Notes under the pieces: model-generated
What the model was told of the DNA's origin: nothing
The model's input: the letters and a program-made list of their open reading frames with translations, nothing else
The model's database searches: none
Assembly (NCBI RefSeq): GCF_018687715.1
Contig: NC_056752.1
Span: forward strand, 54,096,653-54,160,652
DNA from: Carya illinoinensis
Taxonomy: Eukaryota > Streptophyta > Magnoliopsida > Fagales > Juglandaceae
Direction: 5' to 3'
DNA: 64,000 bases
Position numbers and translations under genes: made by a program
Part shown: positions 23,561-35,692 of the stretch, one piece after another
Numbering within the stretch: position 1 is the first letter of the stretch
Layout: each line of letters begins with the position of its first letter

Positions 23561-23927
23561 ATTGGGGTTATTCTCAATATAAAGACGTAGAATCGAAGAA
23601 ACCTGTGATGTACTAATCGGATGAGGTAGATGGAGAAGCATCGTTAGGTTTAGAGAGTGTGCAGATCTAGCCAGGGGAGCAACAACGGAAGGTCCACGGC
23701 TAAAGGTGATATAGAATGCCGACAGAGAACGCTGATGGAGACGGCAACGAAGAACGCCATTGGCTAGGATTTCTACGGGCAGTGAGGAGAAGAGAAACGA
23801 GTTCGACGGTTTCAAATAAAAACAACCCGCTATTATATGTTGACCCGATGAACCCGATTTTGTTCAGATTGGACAGATCGGTTAATCGGATGGATCGTTT
23901 GGTTAGTTTGATTATATAAAATTAAAC

Positions 23928-24128
23928 TATCTCATTTCATCTTATTTCATATAATTATTCTAGTTTTTTAAAATTATTATAAAAAAATATAACAAACAAT
24001 TCAACTTTTTTAAATTTCAAAACAAAATTACTACTAAAAAGTTATATTATGATAATATTTTATTCAATTTTCAACAAAACATCTCATCTTATATCATCTC
24101 ATATGAACTATGTAGCTAAACAAAACCT
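23928..24128 (-). mobile_element. MITE family B, copy 3
   Basis: CTATCTCATTTCATCTTATT at the left and CATCTCATCTTATATCATCT at the right. The AT-rich core matches the other family B copies in reverse orientation. Confidence 0.55.
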
Positions 24129-24318
24129 AAATTAATAAACATATTTGGGAGCCATATAAATTTTGCACTCTTTTTATAAAATATATAATTTACTATTAAA
24201 AGATCATTATTTTTTATATAAATCACATATTCCCAATAACATCAAATATGCACGCATGAGTACAACAGTACTGCTGGAACTTATGTCTCTCTACTTTCTT
24301 ATATTTACATAGAAAAAG

Positions 24319-24416
24319 AGTTTTATTATGTACAAACAAAGTCGTGTATTAATATGTATATTAATACTGATTCTTTCATATTAATGTACAGTTGTGCTTG
24401 CAACTAAATTTTTCTT
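24319..24416 (-). mobile_element. MITE family A, copy 5 (internally deleted)
   Basis: Both termini of family A are present (AGTTTTATTATGTACAAAC and TTGTGCTTGCAACTAAATTT) but the central 70 or so bases, including the ATTGGTCA core, are missing. Confidence 0.55.
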
Positions 24417-24754
24417 TAAAAAAATGCTACTATAGATTGGTCTAAATAAAATAATAATAATAATTATTATTATTATAATTTAATAATTAAGAAAATAATT
24501 TTAATGATGTTGTGAATTTATTTTTAGAAAAATTAAAAAATATAAAAAAAATGAATAAAAAAATAAATAAAAAATAAAAATTTTCATTCATATATATGCA
24601 TGATCTATCAATCCCTCTCCTCCATTAACTAAAACATTTCGTTCAAACGGTAATCCTTGCATCGGGTCACGTACGTGTTTCGACAGTCTAGCTAGCTCCG
24701 TCGTCTGTAATAGCCTTTCAGGTTTGACCGGATTACCTCCTCTCGGAAGTAATT

Positions 24755-25700
24755 CATATAGAATTTCCAGTTCTGATGATCACTGAAATAGGTGAAAAGA
24801 GCCAGCTGGATGGTACTGCCATGGCAGCACTAGTTTGTTCACAGTAGAAACACTGATAACGAGAGAGCTAGCGTTTAAAGCAGTCAGCTCCGGTACTACA
24901 ATCGATCGCGAGTTCCTCCTCAGACTCCCTGATCTTGAGCCCCAATGCTGATCAGTTGCTTCTCAGCCTCCCTACCAGACAAATGCGTACCCTGTCACGG
25001 TGTCACCCTCACCCTCTGGGCTAGCCACTGCCTCGATATTGTACGTACAGATCGATCGTGTTTAAGTTCAAAACGTTCTGAGATTATGACGAAACTTAGT
25101 TGCCATTGTGCTAAAAACAAAAGTACTTAGGTACCGCCATGATGATTGATGCAATGCAAACTAAGGGCGTTCTGCAATAATAGGAGGGTTGGAATGACCA
25201 TGAGAAGACAAGGGAACCTGCACTTGGTTAGAAAAGAAAAGACTCTTAACACCAAACCTGCGACGACCAGTCCGAGATATTTCCATACGCCAGACCATAA
25301 GGGCCGAACGACGAAAAAGTGCTTCAATTTCAAGAAGAATATCCTTATAATGAAATTCCAAGCTTACCCAAGTTGTCCATCACCGCTGAAGTGTCCCCCA
25401 GGCTGCAAATTGTGGCCAAGAACAGCAGTAACATGTCAGTGCTAAAAACCGCTTGTATTATGGTATGATCCATATTTTCTCCCCTCTATTTGGCGGCTGA
25501 GACGTGGATTTTCTGCAGGAAGCTTGATTTTCTGCACTTGGGAAGCAAAAATGTTTCTAAATTAAAAGTAATGCTATTACAGATGGAGAAGGCTCGGGGT
25601 TTTGTTTCAGATCAGCCCGTCTTTCTGAACGAAAAATGAAAGATATGGCCATCAGAAGAGATCGCATTAGGAAAATCAATGACTTTGTGTCTTCATCATA
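24755..25700 (-). pseudogene. Decayed NFD4-like MFS transporter
   Basis: Nucleotide-level remnant of the transporter family intact at 26725, 37578 and 45432. From its 3' end it aligns with the C-terminal FYKSDIYKKFRE region (about 24760-24800), the LNCTG-DCFKLSF region, the GLK-KPGE / LYDREA segment (24935-25000), the [10 protein letters not shown] segment, the RxxAGL/YLGR transmembrane block (25255-25290), the DNLGQ region (25370) and the EDYTILQ block (25450-25490). A piece of the KSLILL--W-PAAI helix follows at 25620-25690. The inter-domain loop and the N-terminal half are missing. Frameshifts and stops are everywhere. It shows a fourth tandem copy once existed here. Confidence 0.8.
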
Positions 25701-26621
25701 TAAAATAGGAGGGGGTTCCGCGCCAAAGAACCCTTTCTGACTCTCTCTATGTTGCAGATCATCAATCGTCATCAACACGTACACCGGCTGGAATTGGGAA
25801 ATATATATGCACCTTCGTTTGTATTGATCACAATTGAATTTTATTATTTAGACCGTATCCCACTCGAAACATGATGCCGTGGAAATTGCGTAGTTGCACG
25901 TGTTCGGATTTGATTGATCTGTTTGATGGATTTTGTGGCACCGGATCCTACAAAAGAATCATCCTAAAAGCTGACTGAATGATGTAAATGCTTGTAGCAT
26001 GACTTGAACGTGCATCTAATGTAATGCATATACAGTTCAATTCTTCATATTTCCAAAGAACTCTTCGTTGGAATTCCGCTATTTTTATTTTTTGCAGCTT
26101 ATATCTATATATATATATATATATATATGATTAAAAAACAAATATCTCCACCCTCCCTCGTCTTCGGAAGTATATTGATAGCGCAGTTAAAGCCTCCCTG
26201 CATGTAGTCCAGCCTTTTGAAGGTTTGACCCTGCAATCTCGGAACTAATTCACATCGAAATTAAGATCAAATAGATTAGTAAATAATTGCATGCATTATA
26301 TCATGTTTTTTAAATAAAAAATCAAAAGTAAACTGTCATGTCTGTTTGCTAATACCAGCTACATGTATTATAAATTATCCTGAATAATTTATGGGAAGAA
26401 AGCTGGACTAATGGTATGGTGCGTACGTAAGATCAGTTGAAATTTTCTTAAATTCATAAATATATAATTGTCGCTTTGATTCCAGTCTATTTCGCCGAAG
26501 GAAGAAGATATATATTAATTTGGAAAATATAATTAAATTATAAATTACGTAAACCCATAGATGATAATTGAACTGATAGATCATGAAAGTTGAATCTCTC
26601 CTCTCTTCTCATCACTTGGCC
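25701..26621. other. Intergenic, upstream of transporter gene 1
   Basis: AT-rich with a TA microsatellite at about 26105-26130. A short stretch at 26218-26265 (AGGTTTGACC then CTCGGAACTAATTCA) resembles 24730-24775 at the 3' edge of the transporter pseudogene, a possible second scrap of it. No gene. Confidence 0.45.
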
Positions 26622-26629
26622 TATATATG
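26622..26629 (+). promoter_or_regulatory. Candidate TATA box of transporter gene 1
   Basis: TATATATG, 96 bp upstream of the ATG, at a spacing typical of plant genes with a leader of about 60-70 nt. Confidence 0.45.
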
Positions 26630-26724
26630 TATTGTTAGTAGTAACACCATAACAAGCTCGTAAAGAGTCTTGCTACGACTCAGAGAGCTAGAGAGAGCTA
26701 TCACATCCAATCAGTGGAGGGGCC

Positions 26725-28455
26725 ATGGCTAGTAAGAAGAGCGTCATCCTCCAAGTCCTCCATGGGCCTTGGCTCATGGTGTTCGCCTCTCTCATCATTA
26801 TGTCCACCGCCGGTACACCGTATGCATTCGGACTGTATTCCGGTGTCGTAAAGTCGGTGCTCGGATACGACCAGACTACACTCAATTTGATCAGCTTCTT
26901 TAAGGACGTTGGTACCAACGTCGGCGTCCCCTCCGGCCTCCTTGCCGAGGTCACTCCTCCGTGGTTTGTTTTGTCTGTCGGAGCATTCATGAACTTGTTC
27001 GGGTACTTAATGATATGGCTGGCCGTGACCCAAAAGATGGCGAAGCCCAAAGTATGGATGATGTGCTTGTACATCTGCCTCGGTGCTAATTCAACGGCTT
27101 TTGCCAACACCGGAGCAATGGTCACCTGCATCAAGAACTTCCCTGAAAGCCGAGGCGTCGTGCTAGGGCTTCTAAAGGGATATGTCGGTCTCAGTGGTGC
27201 TATTATAACACAGCTATATCATGCTTTCTACTATAAAGATTCCAAGTCTTTGATTTTGCTGGTGGGGTGGCTTCCGGCAGCCATAAATTTGGCTTTTGCA
27301 CCCTTTATTCGGCTCATGAAGGTCACTCATCAGCCAAACGAGCTCCAAGTGTTCTATAATTTCCTTTATATTACATTTGGCCTTTCTGGGTTTCTGTTGG
27401 TTATGATTGTAGTAGAGCAAAAGGTTGCGTTCACGCAGAGCGAGTATGGCGGTAGCGCAGCTGCAGTGCTTTTCCTGCTCTTTCTACCACTTGCTGTATC
27501 TATCAGGGAAGAGTATAGGCATTGGAAGAGCAAGCAATTGACATTAAAAGATGGTTCGCAGCTGAAAGTAATCACCGAGACCCCAAACGTGCAAACGCCT
27601 TCACCTCTTCCACAAGCATCTCCTGCCTCACCAAATTTGCTCCTCGAGCCGAGCACAGAAAAGCAAGTTTCTTGTTGGACAAACATATTTAGTCCCCCAG
27701 AGCGAGGAGAGGACTATACTATACTACAAGCGGTCTTCAGCATTGACATGTTGATACTATTCTTCGCAGTGATTACCGGCGTTGGTGGTGCACTAACGGC
27801 GATAGACAATTTGGGACAGATGGGAACTTCTCTCGGATACTCGCCTCAAAGCATAAGCACTTTCGTTTCACTCGTAAGCATATGGAATTATCTTGGACGA
27901 GTGATGGCGGGTTTGGTCTCTGAAATTCTCTTAAAGAAGTACAAGTTCCCTCGGCCTCTCATGCTCACTATAATCCTTCTAATTCTATGTGTTGGTCACC
28001 TTCTAGTCGCATTTCATCACTCTGGAGGTCTCTACGTTGCATCAGTAATAATCGGGTTTGGTTTTGGTGCACAATGGTCAATAGTTTTTACTACAATTTC
28101 TGAGATTTTCGGCCTAAAGTACTACTCCACTTTGTATAATGTTGGGTCGGTGGCTAGCCCGATTGGGCTGTATGTACTCAACGTGATTGTGACGGGTCAT
28201 CTATACGATAAGGAGGCTAAAAAGCAACTGGCTGCTTTGGGACTCAGAAGGAAGCCTGGGCAGGCATTGAATTGTACTGGGGTTGAGTGCTTCAAATTGT
28301 CTTTCATTATAATCACTGCCGTGACATTCTTGGGCGCCCTCGTTTCCATCGCTCTGGTGATTAGGACCAGGAAATTTTACAATAGTGACATTTACAGAAA
28401 GTTCCGGGAGGAGGCTAAGCTGGCAGAGAAAGAGATGGCGTTTGCTGGACACTGA
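26725..28455 (+). CDS. NFD4-like nodulin/MFS transporter 1
   Basis: Integral membrane protein of the plant Nodulin-like / MFS family (relatives annotated as NUCLEAR FUSION DEFECTIVE 4-like). The substrate is unknown. Intronless, 576 aa; first ATG in good context (GGCCATGGCT). The Nodulin-like half (about residues 12-265) begins [19 protein letters not shown] and includes [20 protein letters not shown] variable hydrophilic loop (about 270-330) follows, then the MFS half starting [15 protein letters not shown] with [12 protein letters not shown] and [13 protein letters not shown]. Roughly 12-14 hydrophobic helices. [13 protein letters not shown] and the cytosolic tail [12 protein letters not shown] are shared with its neighbours. 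The FLRTIR segment conserved in the other two genes is altered here to APFIRLM, possibly through a small change at the end of a helix. A gypsy element lies 175 bp downstream in the opposite orientation. Confidence 0.88.
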   Translation: MASKKSVILQVLHGPWLMVFASLIIMSTAGTPYAFGLYSGVVKSVLGYDQTTLNLISFFKDVGTNVGVPSGLLAEVTPPWFVLSVGAFMNLFGYLMIWLAVTQKMAKPKVWMMCLYICLGANSTAFANTGAMVTCIKNFPESRGVVLGLLKGYVGLSGAIITQLYHAFYYKDSKSLILLVGWLPAAINLAFAPFIRLMKVTHQPNELQVFYNFLYITFGLSGFLLVMIVVEQKVAFTQSEYGGSAAAVLFLLFLPLAVSIREEYRHWKSKQLTLKDGSQLKVITETPNVQTPSPLPQASPASPNLLLEPSTEKQVSCWTNIFSPPERGEDYTILQAVFSIDMLILFFAVITGVGGALTAIDNLGQMGTSLGYSPQSISTFVSLVSIWNYLGRVMAGLVSEILLKKYKFPRPLMLTIILLILCVGHLLVAFHHSGGLYVASVIIGFGFGAQWSIVFTTISEIFGLKYYSTLYNVGSVASPIGLYVLNVIVTGHLYDKEAKKQLAALGLRRKPGQALNCTGVECFKLSFIIITAVTFLGALVSIALVIRTRKFYNSDIYRKFREEAKLAEKEMAFAGH

Positions 28456-28630
28456 ACGTATCTGACCCGGAGCCCGATCACTTTATTTTAATATAGCAAC
28501 TTGGAAAGTGGCATATTATATATATAGTTTTACTGGTCTTTTAGACCTTGATCATGATAATCAACAATATATGGATTTTAAAAGAAAGGGAAATTAAGAT
28601 AATGGTGGAGACTTGTTTACTGCTTCCATA

Positions 28631-29063
28631 TGTCACGGACTTAGAATTTCTTCACTCGACCCGTGCGGCCTTAGAAGGCTTTCTCTCCCACAAAGCTCCT
28701 AAGTAAGCCTTCTAAAGGACTCAAGACAATAGAGAACAAACTAGAGAGAGAAGATAGAGAGAGATGCTCTAGAGAACTTGTTTCTCTTATTGCTTGGTGA
28801 TTTATACAAATGAGAGCCCCTCTATTTATAGGGAGCTCTTGGTACAAAGAATGGTTAGGATTGTGACACTTGTCATCAATCCAAGGGTAAAGAACTTTCT
28901 AGATTCCTACTCTAGAATTGTCTATAACGCCCTTTCTAGAACACTACTCTAAATTGTCTATAACGCCCCTTCTAGATGACTCTACACAATTCCACAAGAT
29001 TACAAAAGACTTGGAGGCTTCTAGAAGGTTAGGAAATTCTCTAAAAAACCCTAGGTGGTGACA
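28631..29063 (-). repeat. 3' LTR of the chromovirus
   Basis: 433 bp. The minus-strand TATA box CTATAAATAG is at 28822-28831. An internal tandem duplication of about 37 bp (28907-28943 and 28944-28979) contains the TTGTCTATAACGCCC motif twice. The last codons and stop of the integrase frame (29051-29053) lie inside this LTR. Confidence 0.95.
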
Positions 29064-32000
29064 TTCTCCCCCACCAAGCTTCGCGACGTCCTCGACGCGG
29101 TGTCTTCATGGAACCTTCGGATGTGATCTTCAAACTGCCACAACGACTCATTTGGTTCCCAAGTTGTCTCACTTTCGGGTGATCCCTTCCACTTGATCAA
29201 GTATTCTTGGCGTGGCATATGACTCTTTCGCCTGATGACACGGTCCGCCAAGATTTCTTCTACTTCTTTGTCGAAAGTGGTAGTTATGCCCAATGGTGCA
29301 CGCTTGGACTCTCCTCGTGTTGGCTCCTCTTCATCGCCATGGTAAGGCTTCAAGCAGCTGACATGGAATACTGGATGAAGTTTGAATTTGGAGGGTAAGT
29401 CTAACTTGTAGGAGACCTTCCCTATTTTCTTGATGATTGGGAATGGTCTCTCATAGCGTCGTACAAGCCCCTTGTGTAGCTTTCTTGTGAACTTGTGTTG
29501 GCTCGACAAGATCTTTACTAACACCAAGTCGCCTATACGATACTCTGCGTGCCTTCTTTTTTGATCAGCCCACTTCTTCATCTTCTTGGTTGCTTTGTCT
29601 AAGTAGGAACGGGTCACATCCAATTGCTCGTTCCAAGACTTAGCAACTTTGAAGGCTGTCGGACAATTCCCCGCGTAGCTTGTCTCCAATGACTGGGGAG
29701 TAAGTGGCTGCTGTCCCATTACAATCTCAAATGGGCTCTTGTTTGTGGACTCGCTCCTTTGTAAATTGTAGGAGAATTGAGCGACATCCAATAACTTGGC
29801 CCAATCGGATTGGTTGGCACTCACAAAGTGCCTCAAGTACAACTCCAACAAAGCATTCACCCTCTCGGTTTGCCCATCTGTCTGAGGGTGAAAGCTGGTA
29901 GAGAAATGTAGGGCAGACCCCATAAGCTTGAATAGTCCTGACCAAAACTTTCCTGTGAAGCGAGGGTCTCGATCACTAATGATGCTCCGTGGTAAGCCCC
30001 AATACTTCACCACATGCTTGAAGAATAACTTTGCAGTTTCTTCAGCTGAGCAATCCTTAGGAGCCGCGATGAAGGTGGCATACTTAGAGAATCGATCCAC
30101 CACCACAATGAGGGTACCGCAACCCTCGGATTTAGGTAGAGCCACTATAAAATCCATACTCACACTTTCCCATGGGTGAGAAGGAATGGGTAGTGGTTCT
30201 AGCAATCCTGCAGGACTTTGATTCTCCACCTTGTCTTGTTGACACACAAGACAAGTCTTCACGTAGAGTTCCACCTCATCTCTTAATTGAGGCCAATAGT
30301 AGGAAGCTTCCAGCAAAGCTCGAGTACGTCGTTGGCCCGGGTGTCCAGCCCACAAGGAATCATGGCATTCCTTGATAAGGTTCCTTCGTAGGTTTCCCCA
30401 CTTTGGAACATAGATTCGCCGCCTGATGGTGTAGAGAAGACCGTCTTCTACCCAAAATCTCTTGGTTTTCCCTTCCTTAGCCATGTTCACCAAGTTCTTG
30501 GCTAAGGGATCATGCTCTATGCCTTCACGGATCACATCGAGTAGCTCCCCTTGAGCTTGAGTGATAGCAGCAAGTTCACCCTTCCTACTTAATGCATCAG
30601 CAACGAGGTTGGCCTTGCCCGGTTTGTACTCCAAGACGAAGTCAAATTCTGCCAAGAAGTCTTGCCACCTAGCTTGCTTTGGGCTTAGTTTCTTCTGACT
30701 TTAGAAGTAACTAGTGGCAATATTGTCTGTCTTGACCACAAAATGGGAGCCAAGCAGATAGTGTCGCCAAACTCTGAGGCAATGGATGATGGCCATCATC
30801 TCTTTTTCTTGCACGGTGTATCTCCTTTCAGTCTCATTGAGCTTGTGACTCTCATATGCAATGGGATGTCCCTCTTGCATGAGAACTCCCCCTATGGCAA
30901 AATCTGATGCATCTGATTGTACCTCAAAAGGCTTGGTACAATCTGGTAAGGCCATGACTGGTTTCTCCGTGATGGCTGTCTTCAGATCGTCGAAGGCTTC
31001 CTGACACCTTGATGACCACTCCCAGGCCCTGTTCTTCTTGAGCAAGTCGGTGAGGGGGGATGCTCTTGTGGAGTATCCCTTTATAAATCTCCTATAATAG
31101 TTGACAAGCCCAAGGAAGGATCGGAACTCGGTAACCTTAGTGGGAGGCTCCCACTTCTTGATTGCCTCAATTTTTCCCTCCTCCATGCTGAGTTTTCCAC
31201 CTTGGATTTTGTGGCCAAGGAAATGGACTTCGTTTAGAGCGAATGAGCACTTCTCCTTCTTGACATAGAGTTGTTTTCCCTTAAGACACGGAAAACAACC
31301 CTTAGATGCTCCACATGTTCTTCAAGGGTAGAACTATAGATGACGATATCATCTAGATAGACTACCACAAACTGATCAAGATAGGGATGGAAGATTTTGT
31401 TCATGAGCGTGCAGAAAGTAGCTGGAGCATTTGTGAGGCCAAAGGGCATTACTAGGAACTCGTATGCCCCATAGCGAGTTACACAAGTTGTTTTGGCTTC
31501 GTCTCCTTCTGCAATCCTTACTTGATAATATCCCGATCTTAGATCAAGCTTGGAGAAGTACTTTGCATGGCCTAGTTGATCAAATAAATCAGCAATCAAA
31601 GGAATAGGGTACTTGTTTTTTATGGTTACCTTGTTTAGAGCTCGGTAGTCGATGCACAGCCGCAACGACCCATCATGTTTCCTTTGGAACAACACAGGTG
31701 CCCCGTATGGTGCCTTGGAGGGTTGGATGAATCCGGCATCAAGTAGCTCCTTAAGTTGCCTCCTTAGTTCTTCAAGCTCTGGAGGTGACATGCGATAAGG
31801 GGCTTTGGCGGGTGGTTTGGCGCCGGGTTCCATCTCGATCTGATGATCCACCTCTCTCCTAGGTGGTAGTTGCTTGGGCAACTTTGGCGGCATGACATCC
31901 TCATAGTCCCTGAGGACCTTTTGGATCTCCTTGGGTGGAGGGGAGGAAATCTTCACTTCACCTTCCTCCATAGAAGCCAAGTATGACACCTCGCCATTCT

Positions 32001-33750
32001 TCCATCCTTTCTTGAATTGCATGGCGGATAGAAGCTGGGTGGTGTTTGGCTTGGACACGGTGGGTATCATGCATGGACACCCTTCCAAGATGCACACCGA
32101 GTTATAGTGGGGAAGAGACACTACATTGAACTGTCTCAAGAATTCCATCCCCAACACAATGTCGAAATCATCCATAGGAGCGACGGAGAAATCCACCATG
32201 CCTCTCCAAGTGCCAAGTTGTAGCTCCACCCCGTGAGCTACGCCATCAAGGGGTTTGGCTTCAGAATTCACAGTCTTTAGCCATCCTTGACCCTTCTTAA
32301 GAGGAATCCCTAGCCGTGTGGCCTCTTCCTTCTTAATGAAGTTATGAGAAGCTCCTGAGTCGACCATGGCGTGACTCTTCTTCCCATTAACGAACACCTC
32401 TACAAACATCAAAGACTCATCCTTGGTGGTTGGCTTCGTGCTTGCCTTGAGAGAGTTGAGAAGTTGTAGACACCCCAGGTGCGACTTCTCTTGAACTTCC
32501 TTCTCCTCCAACATAGCGTTGAGGGCCTTCCTCTTGGGACAATCTCTAGCCCAATGTGGGCCGTTACAAAGGAAACAAGCATCCTTTGGCTTTTTGTCCT
32601 TAGAGTAGTCCTTCTTGCCCTCCTTTGATGTTGAAGGCTTGTCACCTCGATCTTTATACTGTGGAGGCTTGAACCCCTTCGCTCCCCCACCCTTAGTGTG
32701 ATTATCCTTTGAAGACTTGGGTTTTGAAGAGTTGTCACTCTTATGGTACTCAAATTCTTCTAAGGTCTCTGCCACGGTCAGGGCGGTGGAGATGTCGTTG
32801 ACTCCACGACGCTTGAGTTCTTGAGCCACCCAAGATTTGAGACCGTCGATGAAGTTGAAGAGGAGATCTTCTTCACTCATGTTTGTAATTTGAAGCATGA
32901 GGGCAGAAAATTCCTCAACATAGTTGCGGATAGAAGAAGTGTGCTTCAACTCCTTTATTCTCTTCCGCGCATGGATAACCACATTCTCGGGATAGAATTG
33001 CCTCTTGAGTTCACGCTTGAACTCTTCCCAAGAATCAATGGAGCAAGTACCCTTCTCTATCTCACTATGCTTACGATGCCACCAAGTACCAGCAAGATTA
33101 GTAAGATAGAGGGAAGCAGTACGTACCTTGACACGCTCGTCTTGCATGTTCAAAGCTTCAAAGTAGCGCTCCATGTGCCACATGTAGTTGTCAAGTTCTT
33201 TGGCATCCCACTTGCCATCGAACTCTTTTGGTTTGGGGGTATCCACCCTTGGTGTCGCCATCATCCCAGCTCCGACGACGCCCCCATTGGCCACTGCACG
33301 CTTGCATATAGCCCAATCCGCCTTGGTCTCCTCTAGACCGACGCGGTATTCCTCCATTTGTCCTTGGAGTTTTGTTAGCTCCCCCAAGACCCGGTCTTGG
33401 AAAGCAACGTTCTCAACACGTTGTGCTTCGATGGTAGGGTGGATGGTGCTCAGAATGGACTCCCTGAGCGATTCGGATTGTCCCTCCAATCCTAGCTCCT
33501 CCATACCTTGCTCCACGATGTCAAGTCGGTCCCTGACATCCGCTACCGCCACCTCCATCCTGGTCACCGTGTTGTCGAGGGTGCTCACCTCCCTGTGAGA
33601 CTGATCCCATTCTTCGATCTTGGCCAATATCTTGGCCATGGCCCTCTCAATCCCATCGAGACGAGACTCCATAGATGAGTTTGAGTCCTTCGACCTCTTG
33701 CTCTTTCTTGTCTCCTGGACCTCCATGGTGATCTCACTTGGATCCGCCAT
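29051..33750 (-). pseudogene. Gag-pol of the chromovirus, two inactivating changes
   Basis: One long gag-pol frame starting at the first ATG (33750, [11 protein letters not shown]). Order: coiled N terminus, retrotransposon Gag core ([19 protein letters not shown]...), CCHC knuckle [13 protein letters not shown], aspartic protease [11 protein letters not shown], reverse transcriptase with [11 protein letters not shown], RNase H, integrase HHCC zinc site (HDSLWAGHPG...CLVCQQDK), DDE core (MDFIVALPKS, ISDRDPRF, PQTDGQTERVNALLE) and a C-terminal chromodomain (YLIKWKGSPESETTWEP). A one-base deletion near 31273 shifts the frame just after the RT YLDD block. An in-frame TAA at 30701-30703 ends the frame within RNase H. 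The segments either side remain long and open (849, 161 and 534 codons), so decay has only just begun. Confidence 0.93.
29064..29075 (-). other. Polypurine tract of the chromovirus
   Basis: On the minus strand GGTGGGGGAGAA directly abuts the 3' LTR. This is the expected site and composition for plus-strand priming. Confidence 0.8.
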
Positions 33751-33763
33751 CCTAACCTGGATA

Positions 33764-33775
33764 GCTCTGATACCA
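33764..33775 (-). other. Primer binding site (initiator tRNA-Met)
   Basis: On the minus strand TGGTATCAGAGC lies two bases inside the 5' LTR and is complementary to the 3' end of plant initiator tRNA-Met. Confidence 0.9.
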
Positions 33776-33777
33776 AC

Positions 33778-34210
33778 TGTCACGGATTTAGAATTTCTTC
33801 ACTCGACCCGTGCGGCCTTAGGAGGCTTTCTCTCCCACAAAGCTCCTAAGTAAGCCTTCTAAAGGACTCAAGACAATAGAGAACAAACTAGAGAGAGAAG
33901 ATAGAGAGAGATGCTCTAGAGAACTTGTTTCTCTTATTGCTTGGTGATTTATACAAATGAGAGCCCCTCTATTTATAGGGAGCTCTTGGTACAAAGAATG
34001 ATTAGGATTGTGACACTTGTCATCAATCCAAGGGTAAATAACTTTCTAGATTCCTACTCTAGAATTGTCTATAACGCCCTTTCTAGAACACTACTCTAAA
34101 TTGTCTATAACGCCCCTTCTAGATGACTCTACACAATTCCACAAGATTACAAAAGACTTGGAGGCTTCTAGAAGGTTAGGAAATTCTCTAAAAAATCCTA
34201 GGTGGTGACA
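33778..34210 (-). repeat. 5' LTR of the chromovirus
   Basis: 433 bp, matching 28631-29063 with five substitutions. TATA box CTATAAATAG on the minus strand at 33969-33978. Confidence 0.95.
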
Positions 34211-35225
34211 CATAGCTGTGCTTGTAATGCATATTTGCGTAAAATAATTTTGATATATTCTTCATTGTTTTTGCTTGTTGACCCATGCACGTTGATCTAT
34301 TCTCAATTAATTTTCTAATATTCCCCACGCGTGGCCAACCAATCTGTCTTGAATCTTTATGTATTTTTCAAGGTTAATGACATGGTTTTCTTAATTAGTT
34401 ATCAACCACTTAATTTGAATAGAGTAGTAAAGATGCATGTGTGTACTGATAGAAAATAAAATATAAAATAAAAGAAGATGAAGAAAAGAGAAAGAATGAA
34501 AGAGATTTTAAACGTTACATCTTTGCTTTCTCAGCTGTTATTAAATACAAGATATACATTTTTATTTATATAAAAATTAGGTTAAAATAAGATAAAATAA
34601 ATATTTTAAATGTTATGATTCTTATGAAAGTCAAATCAAGATAATATATTATTGTTATGAAATAATCTTCAACATGGGCGTGCAGATCATTTCACTACAG
34701 AATTCTTTATTTTTTTTTCCTTAATGATTCACCAATATCTTACAAAAGGAATGAAAACAACTTATAAACAGCCAGTTTCATGCACGCTAAATCATGATCA
34801 GGTTATAAATTAGAGTTCTTTACAACAATTCGATCGACTGTTCATTAGAGTATCTAGATCATCTAGTTCGTGGGTGTACACCGGCGCCCCGGCCATGCCA
34901 ACGGTCCTCATGACTTCCAGTTGATCATGAGATTCTTTTATAAGATACTAACTAATTAATAAACCTCCGAAAGACTTTATTTTCCTTAAGAATTGGAAGT
35001 CCCATGGATGCACTTTGATGATCAGGAACCTCGAGGTCGTCTCGTCAAGCTGGATTTCTTTGATATACTCAAAAATAATTGTTACCGACTAATTAATTAA
35101 ATACGATTCCAATTGACCGTTCGATCCAAGAATCCAAAGAAATTAAAAAAATTCAAATTAGTTGCCGGGCGGCTATTGTTTAAGTTGCGTAACTAATGCC
35201 GCTAAGACCATTTAAATTTAGAGCG
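34211..35225. other. Intergenic, no gene seen
   Basis: AT-rich. The stretch 34450-34670 has the look of a decayed LTR (A-rich, ending near CTTCAACA) but has no partner, primer site or target duplication that I can see. Confidence 0.45.
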
Positions 35226-35396
35226 GTGGCGGTGCTCTATTTGACCGCTACAACATTTTGGTATTTTTATTTTTTTAATTAATTTTTAATAGATTTAAAT
35301 ATTTTAAAAAAAATTAAAAAATATATCAATACATCAAAAATCACTTTTTTAATTATTAAATAAAAAAATTAACGAGCGGTTAAATGGAGCAACCAC
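35226..35396. mobile_element. MITE with 21-23-bp inverted termini
   Basis: The left terminus GTGGCGGTGCTCTATTTGAC-CGC is matched by the reverse complement of GCGGTTAAATGGAGCAACCAC at the right (35376-35396). The core is AT-rich and non-coding. The DNA at 1030-1115 resembles its inner arm. No convincing target duplication. Confidence 0.65.
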
Positions 35397-35692
35397 TTTT
35401 TAAAGGCAAATTAGTGTTTTCCTTAAATTAAATACTAACATTTAATTTTTGTTGCCTCTCAAACGAACAGACATTTGTTGCATGCTGCCATCAGTTCGGG
35501 CGCGCATTATATATATAGAGGTAATATTATATATAGCCTTAATGTGTGTAGTTTTCACGTATTCTTTTTAAAAAAAATTAGTGATTATTATTAAAAAATA
35601 ATTTATTTATTTTTACATATTTACCCTTTTTTTATAGGAAATATGTGGAGACTGTAAACTTTAAGACTGTAAATATCATTTATTTATATATG

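Larger units (their letters stand above)
28631..34210 (-). mobile_element. Ty3/gypsy chromovirus LTR retrotransposon
   Basis: A 5,580-bp element on the minus strand, bounded by 433-bp LTRs that begin TG and end CA and differ at only five positions (about 98.8% identical; four of the five are transitions). A 4-bp CATA lies outside both ends (28627-28630 and 34211-34214). The primer site matches initiator tRNA-Met and a purine tract precedes the 3' LTR. Domain order is Gag, zinc knuckle, protease, RT, RNase H, integrase, chromodomain, which is gypsy chromovirus order. Small size and short LTRs resemble the Reina-type lineage, but the lineage was not tested. It is disabled by one frameshift and one stop codon. 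Low LTR divergence implies a recent insertion. Confidence 0.95.

Noticed and set aside
32821..33336. 171-codon plus-strand ORF within the chromovirus
   Set aside because: Antisense shadow of the Gag region.
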